Assembly: GCF_051014445.1 (NCBI RefSeq)
Contig: NC_135141.1
Coordinates: 27,675,422 to 27,739,421, forward strand
DNA length: 64,000 nucleotides
Origin: Colletes latitarsis
Taxonomy: Eukaryota > Arthropoda > Insecta > Hymenoptera > Colletidae
Reading direction: 5' to 3'
Position numbers and translations under genes: made by a program. Shown here one piece after another: positions 12,467 through 24,609 of this stretch. Positions within the stretch are counted from its first letter, which is position 1. The number at the start of each line of letters is the position of its first letter. A model generated the notes under the pieces. It saw only the letters and a list, made by a program, of their open reading frames with translations, was not told where the DNA came from and did no database searches.

Positions 12467-15400
12467 GTAAGTGTGATCTACCGAAGGCGAAACTGCAAAT
12501 CTGAAAATGTACTGCAAGAAATGAATTAATCGAAGTAAGGTTCCTTCCAAAAAGTTAGAAACCACTGATATAAGGTATTCCTTTTCAGAAACCAATCCTT
12601 GCAGTCCGTCTCCGTGCACCTACAATGGCGAATGCAAAGTCAGAAATGGCGTTGCGGTGTGCATCTATCCAGAGTGTGTTATCAACGACGATTGCCCCCG
12701 AGACAAAGCTTGTTTCGCGCAGAAATGCAGAGACCCGTGCCTCGGTGCCTGCGGCATCAACTCGCTTTGTCAGACGGTCAACCATAAACCTGTCTGCTCA
12801 TGCCCGGCTGGATTCACTGGCAACGCTAGGATACAGTGCAACGTTCCACCAGCCGATGGTGATTATCTCGAAATTAACAATCTTCCAAGGGTTGAATAAA
12901 TATGTGCATACCATTAATTGATATTTGCATCTTGTATCTTTGCAGTACCAGCGCCAGAGTGTACCCAGAATTCCGAATGCCCCAACGATAAGACCTGTTA
13001 TAACCAGAAGTGCGTGGATCCTTGTGCGTTGGACTCCTGTGGCTACAACAGCCGCTGTCACGTGCTGCTGCACCGGGCTGTATGCGTTTGCAACGAAGGC
13101 TTCACCGGAAATCCTCAACAATACTGCAGCCAAAGTACGTCTTTCAAATACGTGACAAGCAGAAATTTAACAACGCTTAATCTGGATAACCTTTTACCTC
13201 CTTTCACAGTTGGCTGCCGTGGTGATAGCGAGTGCCCGTTGACTCAATCATGCGTCAACAACGAGTGCATAGACGCCTGTTTGGTGACGCAATGCGGCGT
13301 CAACGCGCTTTGTACATCCGATGGATATCACAGACCAAGGTGCTACTGTCCTGACGGATATCAAGGCAATCCGTATCAAGTATGCGAGAGACCGGAATGT
13401 ACCAACGACAACGACTGTCCATCTTCCCTGGCGTGTAGTAATCAGAGATGCGTCAACCCTTGCAACTGCCCACTGTCCGCTCAATGTTCCGTCATCAATC
13501 ATCGACCTACTTGTCGATGCCCACCGGGTTACACCGGTGATCCGTACACGTCGTGTCTGATGGGTATTTAAAATTATTTTTATCTCTGAATTTACGTTCA
13601 ACCTCCAGAGCTTACGTTCTTCGTTTCTTTTCAGAAACAATAGAACCGCAGCCCGAATGCCAAGTGGACGGTGACTGCCCCAGCAAGTTGGGCTGCTTCA
13701 ATGGAGTCTGTAAAGATCCCTGCATCGAAACCAAACCTTGCATCGCTGGAGCAAAATGCTCTATCGTGGATACTTTACCAATGCGGACGATGATCTGTGA
13801 ATGCTTGCCGAATTTCGCTGGCGACGCAACAGTCGCGTGCATCCCAGGTACAAATCAATTAAAAGTTATTGTAATTATACTGGTACCATCGTTACAACGT
13901 TCTCGTTCTTTCAGTGGATAAACAACTCGACGCAATCTGCCAAACGGACTCCGAGTGTTCTGTGAATATGGCCTGTTTGAACCAACGGTGCATCAACCCT
14001 TGCACTATCAGTCCCTGCGCGTCGAATGCAGAGTGTGCCGTAGAAAATCATCGTCATCAGTGTCATTGTTCTACCGGACTTTCCGGCGATCCGTTCATGA
14101 ACTGCTATAGAGGTACTGAATTGATTGTCTGATGCATTTAAACGGTTAATACGAATGCAATTCTCTTTCACAGATACTGACGGATTCCCAGAGTGTACAA
14201 CGAACTCTGACTGCTCGTACAACGCGGCCTGCATAAACCAGCTGTGCCAGAATCCGTGTCTAGGCTCACAGTGCGGTCTAAACGCTGAGTGTGTCACGGT
14301 CAACCACCATCCGACGTGTCACTGTCAGCAGAATTTCGCCGGTGACCCTCAACTGCAATGTTTCAAACGTAAGTTTAAAGTAGAATCACATAAGTTTACA
14401 GAATTGAATTACAACATTTATCTATCTTTTTTTTTAGCTGAATGCAAATCGGACAGCGACTGTCCCTATGATAAGACATGTCAGAACAATAACTGTGTCA
14501 CTCCTTGTCTGGTCGATAATATTGCATGCGGTCGCGGTGCAGAGTGTATCGCGATCTCGCACAGAGCCCAATGCGCTTGTCCGCCAGGCACCCAAGGAGA
14601 TCCGCGAGTGGCTTGCATTTCTACGGTATGCCACTATAACGAAGACTGCGCCGATCACGAAGCGTGCGACAGACTGAACAGAGTTTGTCGACCGGTTTGC
14701 GACGACGACGTCTGCGCGGAATCCGCGAAATGCATTGCCAGGGATCATCAACCGAAGTGCACGTGCCCCGCGGGAACCTCTGGAAATCCTTATATCGAAT
14801 GCACCGGTGAGTAATTTTGTTTAGAGACGAGAAAACAGTAATAATAAAGTTTCCAAATTCCCTCAAGGTGTCTCCATCGAAGTGGGATGCAGAGAAGACG
14901 GCGAATGTCCGTCGTATCAGGCCTGCATCAACGCAAAATGTCAAGATCCTTGCCTGTCCTCGAACATGTGCACCGGCGATCAGATATGCAAAGTATTAAA
15001 CACAGTGCCGCTTCGTACGATGATCTGCAGCTGCCCGCCTAATACCATCACTGACATTAACGGGCAGTGCAGGAAGATTGGTAAATATTACTGTTAATAA
15101 GTATTATTATACTTCTTTATCGCCTATGTCGGAAGCATAAGAGGTAATCATAATGCAAATTGCATTACAGTGCTGGCGGACGTTGATTGCCATCAAGACG
15201 AAGACTGCAGTAATTCGGAGAAGTGCATTGGCGGAACTTGTATCGAGGCTTGCCTTACCACCCAATGTGGGCTGAATGCCCAATGCAAGTCCACGTCTCA
15301 CACGGGAATCTGTCAATGCGCGCCCGATTTCACCGGAAATGCTTATCTTGAATGCGTCAGAGGTGCGTTTCAAGCAATACCAACTGAAATACTGAATTCG

Positions 15401-18400
15401 GGACTGTTGGTTCCACTGAAAATTACAAACGTTTACGTTTCAGCTCCCGTTACGCCATTACCACCGGTGCGTCCAGAGTGTTACGCTAACAGCGAATGCT
15501 CCAGTGATAGGCAGTGCATAAACTCCTTCTGCGTGAATCCGTGCGTCGTCGCGGATCCTTGCGGAAGAAACGCACTGTGCCACGTGAACGATCACATTCC
15601 GGTCTGCAGATGCCCCGAAAACTACGAGGGCGATGCGAGAATCAATTGCATACCGCGTAAGTGTAAAATATATTAATAATTGTGTAAATGGCCACAAACG
15701 TTCGAAACAATTCAATGTTTCTTTTCTACAGCGGGCATCGTGGCCGAGTGTCACTCGAACAGCGACTGTGCTGGCAATGCTGCCTGCGTCAACAGCTTGT
15801 GCATCAACCCCTGCAATTGTGGGTCGAACGCAAAGTGCAACGTTGCAGATCACTATCCATCCTGCGTGTGTCCGCCTGGTTACTCCGGAAACCCTCAACT
15901 CGGTTGCTTCAAACGTGAGTCTTGTTTCTTGTTGAAGGGATGGAGCTATACCTTTGAATCTTACAGAATTTCTGCTAATATAATTCAATAAAATCTCTTG
16001 CCACAGTGGACTGTGAGTCGGACAGCGAGTGCAACGACGCAGCGACTTGCTACAACGGCCAGTGCGTGAATCCTTGCATCCTGGAGAACAAATGTGCCAT
16101 CAACGGGGAGTGTTACGGCCAAAACCATCGCGCGGTATGCCGCTGCGGCCCGGGCTACCTCGGCAATCCGGAAGTCCATTGCGAGAGAGTCGAGTGCAGC
16201 GCGGACCACGACTGTCCTCGAAACCTGGCCTGCGACAGTGGACGCTGCGTGAGTCCTTGCATCGAGGACTCACCGTGTGCACAGAACGCCATTTGTTACG
16301 TCCAGGATCACGCGGCCACCTGTCGCTGTCCAGAAAATCTTCCGATCGGAAATCCGTACTCCTACTGCGAACATCGTCCAACGACGGTGCTCGACGAACC
16401 AGAGTGCAGGCTCGACATCGACTGCGCCGACAAGCTGGTGTGCATCAAGGACAAATGCATCGATCCGTGCCCGGTGATCAAACCATGTCCGGAGAACGCT
16501 CGGTGCAACGTTCTTGATACCGTTCCCGTGAGGACTATGACGTGTACTTGTCCGGAAGGCTGGACAACCGACGTGGACGAAGTCTGCAGACCGAGTAAGG
16601 ACGATTTCAATTTAGGACAACGATTCAGAATGTCATATAAATCCTTTTATGTTAATAACGATTGTATTTCCAGTTCAAATAACAACAATCGGAGCCTGCA
16701 CCACGAACGACGAGTGTGGCGACAACGAGGCCTGCATCAACAGACAGTGCAGGGACCCCTGCAACTGCGGTACCAACGCCGTCTGCCACGTGAGGGATCA
16801 CAAACCGATCTGTTCGTGCGAAGAAGGCTATCAGGGCAACCCGGACATCGTTTGCCATTCGGTGGAATGTAGACGTGACAGCGAATGCGCTCTGGACAAG
16901 AGCTGCGTGAACAACAACTGTGTGAATCCTTGTCTGGTGTCCGACAGCTGCGGCGTGAACGCCGAGTGCTACCCCAACAACCACAAGGCCGACTGCCGTT
17001 GTCGCAAGGGATACCATGGAAATGCTTTGGACCGTTGCAGAGTAATCGGCTGTTACAGCAACGGAGACTGTCCTAGCGATCATTCGTGCATCAACCTACA
17101 ATGCGTGGATGCCTGCGTCCATAGCAACCCTTGTTCACCGCTAGCCGAATGTAGAGTCTTCAACCATCTGCCCATTTGTCGTTGTCCAGCCCATCACGTG
17201 GGTAATCCTTACGTAAACTGTAAGCCGGAGGACAGACCCGAGTGCAAGGAGGACAGCGACTGTCCCGACTCGCTGGCCTGCTTCAACAACAAATGTCAGA
17301 ACCCTTGCACCGTCATCGAACCGTGCAGCGAACCGTCAGAATGCAGAGTGCTTCCAACCCATCCTGTTCGAACCATGGTCTGTGTATGTCCCAGCGGTTA
17401 CGTGAGCAGCGGTAGTGGAACCTGTCGAGCCACCAAACCGATCCTCAGCATCGAGTGCACCAGGGACACTGACTGTCCTTCGCAGAAGTCCTGCGTGAAT
17501 GCCGTGTGCAAGGATCCTTGCGCCTGCGGGCCTAACTCGGAGTGCACCGTCGTTGATCACAAACCAATTTGCGCCTGCGACGTGGGCTACGACGGAAATC
17601 CCGATGTGGCGTGCACCAAGGGTAAGGACAAACTAGATACAAAGCTCGAATGGATGTTTGAACTAGGCTGATCTTGATTTGATTTTTCCCCAGTCGTTGG
17701 ATGCCGCGCTGACAGCGATTGCAGCGGATCGCACGCATGCCTGCAACACAGCTGCGTTCCAGTATGCTCGCCATCGACCACCATCTGCGGGAAGAACGCC
17801 GAATGCCACGGTATCAACCACAAAGCCATTTGCGAGTGTCCGCCTGGACTTGGAGGAAATCCGAGGGTCGGTTGCACTCTCCTTGGCTGCAGAACCAACT
17901 CGGATTGCCCCACGAACAAGGCTTGCATCAACAGTCGCTGCGAGAATCCATGCGCGGTGAACCCGTGCACTGGGAACCTCGACTGCAACGTTTACAACCA
18001 CGTGGTGGAGTGTGCTTGTCCCCCTGGTTATATCGGCGACGTTAATTCAGGATGTACCAAACGTACGAATTATATACACGCATGCGTCTTAAGGTTCTGG
18101 TGGTTCAACTAATTCTCTGACTCCTGTTTTCAGTAACGGAGAAGTGCAAGGCGGACAACGAGTGTCCATCCCAGACCGCCTGCTTCAACGGCGAGTGCAT
18201 AAATCCTTGCGTAAAGATCCAACCGTGTGGAGTGAACGCGGATTGCAAGGTCCTAGATACCAGTCCTGTGAGGACTATGATCTGCGAGTGTATTCCTGGT
18301 TACAGAGGAAACGCAGTCGTACGCTGTGAAAAAAGTAATAATCGATCTACAGTGTTTGAATAGATTGTTGGAATATTTCTAAATCAAGTTGCTTTCTTGT

Positions 18401-20581
18401 TTTACAGCTGATATATGCCCGGTAGAGAAGGGTCAGGTCCGTGACGAGAATGGTAACTGCGTTTGTCTACCTGGTTCGGCTAAGGATGAGAACAACATTT
18501 GCATACCGTGCCGCAAACAGGCCGGAATGATAATCAACGAAGAAGGATACTGCGTGTGCGCTTTGGAGAACGGCATGATCATCGACGAGTATGGTCGCTG
18601 TGTATGTCCGACGGAACATGGATACAGACTAGACGCCAATGGATATTGTAAATTGGGTACGTCGAAAGATCGATGATCTATCTTTGTCGAGCACTGGTTG
18701 AAGAAAGTGCATTGCTCTCAAGGATTCCAAAGAGATTCTCGCTAATAAAACGCCTACCTTTCAGTTGACATAATCGAATGCAGACGCGACGACGATTGCG
18801 CCGACAACAGATACTGCGACTTGACCAGCCAAACCTGCGAAGATCCATGTTTGACGCAACTGTGTGGCATGAATGCACTCTGCAACGCTACCCGTCATCA
18901 AGCTATATGCACGTGCATCAGTGGCTACAGTGGAAACGCTTACACTCAATGCTGTAAGAACTCGTTTCATCGTAAAAGTTCTTCGATTTTTAAGCGTTCT
19001 GGTAATTAACACGATACTTGTCCAACAGACAACGGAAACCGAGGGCGTACCGACTTCCCTAGGCCAGATATAATTGTTAGCTGCTTATCTGATGGAGTAC
19101 AAGTCCTCATACACCTTCTGGACGACGAATTCGATGGTGTTTTGTACGTGAAAGGTCGCAGCAAAGATGAACAATGCAGACGAGTTGTTTCCATTTCTTC
19201 GGAAACGATGCACAAGACTGAAATATTCAAAGTGGCGTTTGGAAATTGCGGACTGATACATGTAAACGTAGGTTCCCTTTTGCACAGAAATTTCGGTCCG
19301 CTTGATTTCCCTGCAAAGTTATCCATACTCGATGTAGATCATTTTGCATCCATATTTAACGTGTTAACGTCGTCCTCTTTCGATGCTTTCAGGGACAAGC
19401 CAGCTTCGTACTGGTCATACAAAAACACCCGAAACTGATGACATACAAAGCTCAGGCGTATCACATCAAATGCATATATCAAACTGGGGAACAAAATGTT
19501 ACTCTTGGCTTCAATGTTTCTATGCTGACCACCGCTGGAACCATCGCCAACACCGGTCCGCCTCCAATTTGCTTGATGAAAATTGTCACCCAAAGCGGAA
19601 ATGAAATCACCTCCGCTGAGATTGGTGACAATCTAATGTTGCAAGTTGAAGTTCAGCCTTCCAGTGAGTATAAAACTTGTTCAGTCTATGGATCGATACG
19701 TTCTATTTGCTCCCAGGCAAAATACAAACTTCGTGTTTCAGGCATTTACGGAGGATTCGCTCGAAACTGCGTTGCCAAGACGATGGAGGACAACCTGGAG
19801 AACGAATATATCGTGACAGATGAAAACGGATGTGCAACGGATCCAACAATATTTGGCGAGTGGGAGCAAAATCCTGAAACGCAGGCGCTGATGGCTAGCT
19901 TCAACGCATTCAAGTTCCCAAGCAGCGATAATATACGATTCCAATGCAATATTCGCGTTTGCTTCGGACGGTGCCAACCCGTGAGTACTCGTACACTGCT
20001 TTGAAGTGATTTATCGAACAAGTACTCTAAAGAAGATACTAATGGTAACCCATAACAACTGTTTTTTCAGGTCAATTGCCGAGGGTACAACGCGTTTGGC
20101 CGCCGACGACGAGACGTTGAATCCGAAGTTAACGATACGTCTTTGAGCGTCGCGGACAATTTTGAGGGACAACTTCGAGAAGAAATAACGATTCAATCGA
20201 ATTTGATATTCACTCTGGAGCGAAGAGAAGAGAGGCTTACAGCGGATCCAGCTGAAAGTATGTCGATATGTTCTTAACGATGTTCTTCTTTAAACAGATT
20301 GGCCAAACATATTTTACTAATATTTAATATTTATTGTTTCAGTTGCTTCGGCGCAAAGAGTGGAGGATATATGTGTTTCTATGGTCGGCTTTGTGATAGC
20401 ATTAGTTATTACAGCACTCCTGGCACTAGTCGCTGTAGCTATTGCTGTATCATGCTGGCTAATGGCGTACCGTCGCCAGCCAAAGACTGCTGGACCACTG
20501 CCACATCCACCAGAGTTCCCAAATCCACTGTTCACTACTGAATCTGTAGCTGAACCTTCTCCTGATTATCACCTATCATAA
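31..20581 (+). CDS. dpy: dumpy, 3' part of a giant EGF/DPY/ZP apical-matrix protein (52 exons in window, 5' incomplete)
   Basis: This gene encodes a gigantic membrane-anchored extracellular protein that, in Drosophila, links epidermis, tendon and tracheal cells to the overlying cuticle. The window holds about 15.76 kb of spliced coding sequence (about 5,250 residues). In order there are EGF-DPY-EGF exons, irregular DPY-EGF exons, a ZP domain, a furin site (RRRR at 20101-20112), one transmembrane helix and a short cytoplasmic tail ending in a TAA stop at 20581. The DPY module is recognisable as RPEC..NSDCP...AC...KC.DPC. Every splice junction was placed by GT/AG and by matching phase; all introns between exons 1 and 48 are phase 1. 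The first visible exon starts at an acceptor (AG at 29-30), so the gene continues upstream of the window. Introns are mostly 60-120 bp; the longest (11291-11743) is 453 bp. The domain order (EGF, DPY, ZP, TM) is diagnostic of Dumpy. No PIGSFEAST-type serine/threonine block is present in this part. Confidence 0.95.
12589..18953 (+). other. dpy: dumpy irregular DPY-EGF region, exons 31-47
   Basis: After the regular array the modules change to single DPY-EGF pairs packed one to five per exon. Exons: 12589-12858, 12946-13134, 13210-13563, 13635-13847, 13915-14112, 14174-14368, 14438-14806, 14868-15080, 15171-15362, 15444-15656, 15732-15914, 16007-16594, 16674-17621, 17694-18062, 18134-18334, 18408-18656, 18765-18953. 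All are multiples of three with phase-1 introns on both sides. The first EGF of exon 31 is truncated: it keeps four cysteines and runs straight into the DPY module. Five EGFs carry an inserted (V/L/M)RTM before the last cysteines (exons 34, 38, 42, 43, 45). Several others have a shortened start, PCNCG or PCACG. Exon 46 is not EGF-DPY: it carries spaced CVC pairs in glycine/acidic repeats. The 948-bp exon 43 holds five DPY-EGF pairs and is the largest exon here. Confidence 0.88.
19029..20257 (+). other. dpy: dumpy ZP domain and furin cleavage region, exons 48-51
   Basis: Exons 19029-19267, 19393-19663, 19742-19980 and 20071-20257 encode a zona pellucida domain, the polymerisation module of apical extracellular matrix proteins. 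It begins shortly after the last EGF with a DIIVSC start. It continues with conserved cysteine contexts (FGNC, YHIKC, PPPIC, RNC, DENGC, FQCNIRVC, FGRC). After the ZP-C half comes YNAFGRRRRD, a tetrabasic proprotein-convertase site at 20101-20112. ZP proteins generally need cleavage at such a site before assembly. Intron phases change here (phase 0 after exons 48 and 50), unlike the uniform phase 1 of the EGF part, consistent with a separately acquired domain. Confidence 0.93.
20343..20581 (+). other. dpy: dumpy transmembrane helix and cytoplasmic tail, last coding exon
   Basis: The final coding exon encodes a short stalk. A strongly hydrophobic helix follows (VGFVIALVITALLALVAVAI and onward) with a positively charged stop-transfer (AYRRQ). 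The cytoplasmic tail is about 40 residues, proline-rich (PLPHPPEFPNP), and ends HLS before the TAA stop. This gives type I membrane topology, with the ZP and EGF parts outside the cell. Confidence 0.93.
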
Positions 20582-21000
20582 GTTTCGTAGGATAATTATT
20601 ATTTTATAACGTAATTTTATAATTGTCATCGGAATGCATTTCTGACCGCGTCTCCTGCCGGTCGGTCTTGTATTTCTGTAAACGACTCCTCCAGTGACTA
20701 GCCCTCCATACTTTTCTTCCAAGGGTTCACAACGACGCGTCATATGAATCACGATATATATAAATATATATAAAGAGAGATATATGTACTATTTATGGTG
20801 ATGGTTGCTTCCATTATCTACACAGAAAAAATTTTCCGACGTACCTTTTTTTTTCTATACTATACTCCCTCTATTTAGTCATTGGAAGATTCGTTCAGCG
20901 TAACACTGTGAATTTAATTCCTGTGTAAAGTCAAACGAATTAGTTTAATATAACTTTCTTACTTCGAAAGTAGGTAACTGTACATTTTCTCTAATAAAAC
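20582..21000 (+). terminator. dumpy 3' UTR and poly(A) signal
   Basis: The stretch after the stop codon is AT-rich and non-coding, with a TATATAAA-type microsatellite near 20755-20790. The first good AATAAA hexamer on the + strand is at 20993-20998, about 410 bp after the stop. Cleavage shortly after 21,010 is the likely 3' end; this is inferred from the motif only. Confidence 0.55.
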
Positions 21001-22378
21001 GCTAATGTAATATTTTTAAAATGTTGCCCCATCATTCGTTGCGTACACGTCCGAACGAAATCGCGAACTTCAGGCGTTCCGGGGGCCTCCGCCAGTTGTT
21101 GGGCCTTCAAAAATTATCACCGACATCCCCACCGCTAGCTACTCTTCACATTACGCTCCGTCCAATTTTATGTGTCAACGAAAACGAAATACGATCGATC
21201 TACGGATCGAATGTTACTGTCACTATCATTCAACGACGGCTTCCCCCACCATCGCTTTAGACGAAAGTCTAAACTTGGGCATGTTTTTATTTAATCCTTA
21301 TGTTTATCTTAATAAAAAATCAAAATCATAATACATACTTTCTATGCTTCTTACTTACATTCTCCTCTACCTTTCCCAATAAATCTTTAATTTTTGTAAA
21401 TACTAAAGTTTTATAATCCCTTATAATTACGCGTCGCGTATCCCACGATTTAGCTTCAACTAAAGTTTCTCGTTCCGTTAGTTTCTCATTCCTTGCTTCG
21501 ATCACCACTATTCCATCGGTTGGAACATGTGATCGACCGTCCAGTTCGTCCGAAAGATCTAGTCGCCTGCCAATGATAGATCGATTTCTAGAAATAGAAA
21601 TCAATCTACCAAGGGCAGTGTCGATTCGATCCGAAGATCCGCTGTACGGTTCAGCATCGCGTCGCGTCGCGTCTCCCATAATTTAGCTTCAACCCTTTTT
21701 AAACGAAATAATTACTTGGTACAACTAAACTAGAAGATCGAGGGAACATTGCTTCCTTCTATCTCTCTAGTTTAGTAACCTAGTTTCTAATAATGTAAAG
21801 GGAAATCGATGGAACCTTGATTCCAACTATCTCCCTTCGGGTCTCCATTCGCAGCAACCTCCTCGTGGTGAGACCTGGGTAATATTATTTAACGTTTAAT
21901 TAATAATCGTATCACTCTTAACTGGGTAATGCAATTATTAATTAAAAACTAAATAATATTAGCAAATTGGCTGCGATCCGCCTTGCATAGGTCATCGTAA
22001 ATATAGAGTTTCTTCGCTAGATTATTTTTGATTATCATTGATTCATCAAAGATTCTAGAGTATTGTCACAGAAGAGGTATACGAGTAGATCTTTCACCCA
22101 ATGCATTTTTTCGACCCATTTTTATGTGGTCTCGAAACCCCATTACTATTTTCATATCATTCGCAACGTTACCAACAGATTCAGAAATGAATTTTAATCC
22201 CTTCCATAGTCAATTCTCATGCATTTACGCACATACTACAGCTGCTACCCATCAATACTAATTCAGTGAATAGTTTCTCAAATGAATTTTGTTTTAAGAA
22301 ATTAATTAAGAAATTAATGGAAATATAGAGGAGAATGTAAATAAGTAACTCATTGTTTGAAAATATTATTGTATAACT
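21001..22378. other. Intergenic DNA between dumpy and RtcB
   Basis: I see no supported gene. A 117-codon minus-strand frame (21326-21679) has no recognisable domain and lies across an imperfect direct repeat: a block of about 30 bp at 21426-21460 recurs at 21658-21692. An 80-bp AT-rich hairpin lies at 21881-21960. A candidate minus-strand poly(A) signal for RtcB (AATAAA, complement at 22379-22384) closes the stretch. Confidence 0.5.
21881..21960. repeat. AT-rich hairpin, 27-bp arms and 26-nt loop
   Basis: The left arm 21881-21907 and right arm 21934-21960 are inverted copies matching at about 25 of 27 positions. They read outward from AATATTATTTA. The loop repeats the CTGGGTAAT motif found just before the left arm. 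It could be a small MITE remnant or a transcribed stem-loop; function unknown. Confidence 0.7.
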
Positions 22379-22592
22379 TTTATTATAAATTCATTACACA
22401 TACATCTTGTATTTACACAATTTACAAAAGATACAAGGTATCTAATGTTTAAATATATCTCACCATGATAAATTATTAATAAATACATGCGGCGATTACA
22501 ATAATGATGCTGTAAATATGACTGCTGATGCTCGAAACAGCAATTAAATCGTGATTGACAATCTAAAAAATCTTTCTAACGCGATTGTGCAA

Positions 22593-24609
22593 TTATCCTT
22601 TAATAACCGCGATTGGCCTTAATTTAATACACTTCCGAGAAATGCCTGCTGCGTGGCACGTATCTACAACATCCGTCACATTTTTATAAGATTCTGGTGC
22701 TTCTTCCATCACCAACTTCGGCGACGCGACCCTAATGGATATTCCTTGTTGCTCTAATTTTCCTAGCACGTCCATGTAATCTATGTTTCTACGCGATTTG
22801 GCTCTAGACAAAGCTCGGCCCTGTATACAATTTATAATTAACGTTTAGAACACAATATAACTTTGTAAATCAGTTTTTAATACTTACCGCGCCGTGACAA
22901 GTCGATCCGAATGTTTCTTTCATACCCTGTTCAGTTCCAGTAAGGACATAACTACATGTTCCCATAGTACCACCTATCAGAACTGGTTGACCTGTTAATT
23001 GATAATCTACCGGAATTAGAGGATGATGAGGTGGAAACGCTCTTGTGGATCCCTGTAAAAACAATGTTGTTAAGCACCTAAATGTAATCAACTAAATTGC
23101 ACGTTTCCGACTTACCTTTCTGTGCACTAAAAGTGTTTTCTGTTTACCCTCGACTATGTGTTCTTCTACCTTCGCAATATTATGAGATACGTCGTATATA
23201 ACATGCATATCTAAATCGTCGGGAGACATTCTGAACTGTTTTGCAAAAGCCTGTCGGCTAAGAAACGTCATAGAACTTCTGTTGACCCACGCAAAATTCG
23301 CAGCCGCCGCCATTGATTTTAAGTAATCTTGACCTTCTTGGGAATTGATATGAGCGCAAGCTAATTGCCTATCATTAGTTTCAATGTTATCTCGTTTCAT
23401 AGCTTTCTCCATTTGGACAAGCGCATCTGCAATACGAGAAAAAAAAATTTACCAAATTCCCTTTTCGGAAGATAACTTCGATCGCCGGATACATTTCCTA
23501 CCAGTTGCAACTTGATGACCAAATCCTCTGCTACCAGAATGAATCATCACGCAAATTTGACCTTTCTCCTCAATACCCATTTTGCATGCAGCCCATTTGT
23601 CATAGATCTCCTCGACTACCTGAATCTCGGCATAATGATTTCCTGCTCCTAAAGTTCCTAACTGAAAGACAATTGTTTGTGATTTAACATTTCTTTTTTA
23701 TAGTATTATAGAAAAATCAAATTCGTGTCTTCTCACTTGCGGAAGTCCACGTTTTTTAGCTCTCATTGATACTTTTGAGGAATCTGCATTAAGCATTCTG
23801 CCATATTCCTCGCAATGTTCTTTATCCTCTGCCCAGATATAGCCTGTGCACAGTTTGAAGAGGTTGAAAATAACTGTCTTGATAAAGCAATTTATATTAA
23901 TAAATAGTTGAGCAAATACCTTCTCTAAGGGACCAATCCATGCCCATTTCCAAAGCTTCTTCCAAATCCCTTGCATTCATTGGAATGATTCCTTTTGAAC
24001 CAACACCAACAGGAATATGGTCAAACATGCTTTGTGCTAGTTGCTCCTAATAATTTCATTGGATTACATTTAATATCACAATATATACTGATACCAATGG
24101 CATACAATGAACGAAAAGCAATACCTTCACAGGTAAAACATCCTCTTCAAATAAGTTAGTTCTTAATAGACGAACACCACAATTAATATCAAATCCTACT
24201 CCACCAGGAGACACTATTGATTTTGGATCATTCATATCAAATGCTGCCATATTACCAATGGCAAAACCATACCCAGAATGCACATCAGGCAATCCAATAG
24301 ATCTCCATACGATTCCAGGAAGGGCAGCCACATTGGCAATTTGTTTTACACCTGGGAGAAAACCTCCCACTGCACCTGGTCTACATGAATTACGTAGCTC
24401 TTCCAACATTAACCTTTCCAGTGTCTTATTTACATAAAATACACCTTCAACCTACAAGAAATTATAAGATTTACGTGAAAGAATTATGGAGCACAAGGTA
24501 GCAGGAAACATACTTTCATATTAGGTTGGAAACCTTTCTTTATTTTCCAACACGTATCGTTTATCTTTTCTAAATACTTTAACTCTTCGTTATATTGTCT
24601 GACTACCAT
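22593..24609 (-). CDS. RtcB: RNA-splicing ligase RtcB (tRNA ligase catalytic subunit), complete
   Basis: RtcB joins 2',3'-cyclic phosphate and 5'-OH RNA ends with GTP and Mn2+. It ligates tRNA exons and XBP1 mRNA. Eight exons, in order of translation: 24514-24609, 24125-24451, 23920-24046, 23737-23843, 23502-23661, 23116-23426, 22888-23052 and 22593-22820. They give 506 residues against about 505 for the human protein. Residues visible include GGVGFDINCGVRLL (metal-binding Asp/Cys), GAGNHYAE, MIHSGSRGFGHQ, and TCHGAGRALSRAKS containing the histidine that forms the GMP adduct. The start MVVRQYNEEL matches the family N-terminus, and the end IKLRPIAVIKG is the invariant C-terminus. The gene converges on dumpy. 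No break is seen. Confidence 0.97.

Noticed and set aside
21326..21679. 117-codon minus-strand frame downstream of dumpy
   Set aside because: No recognisable domain, no splice or promoter context, and it overlaps a direct repeat.
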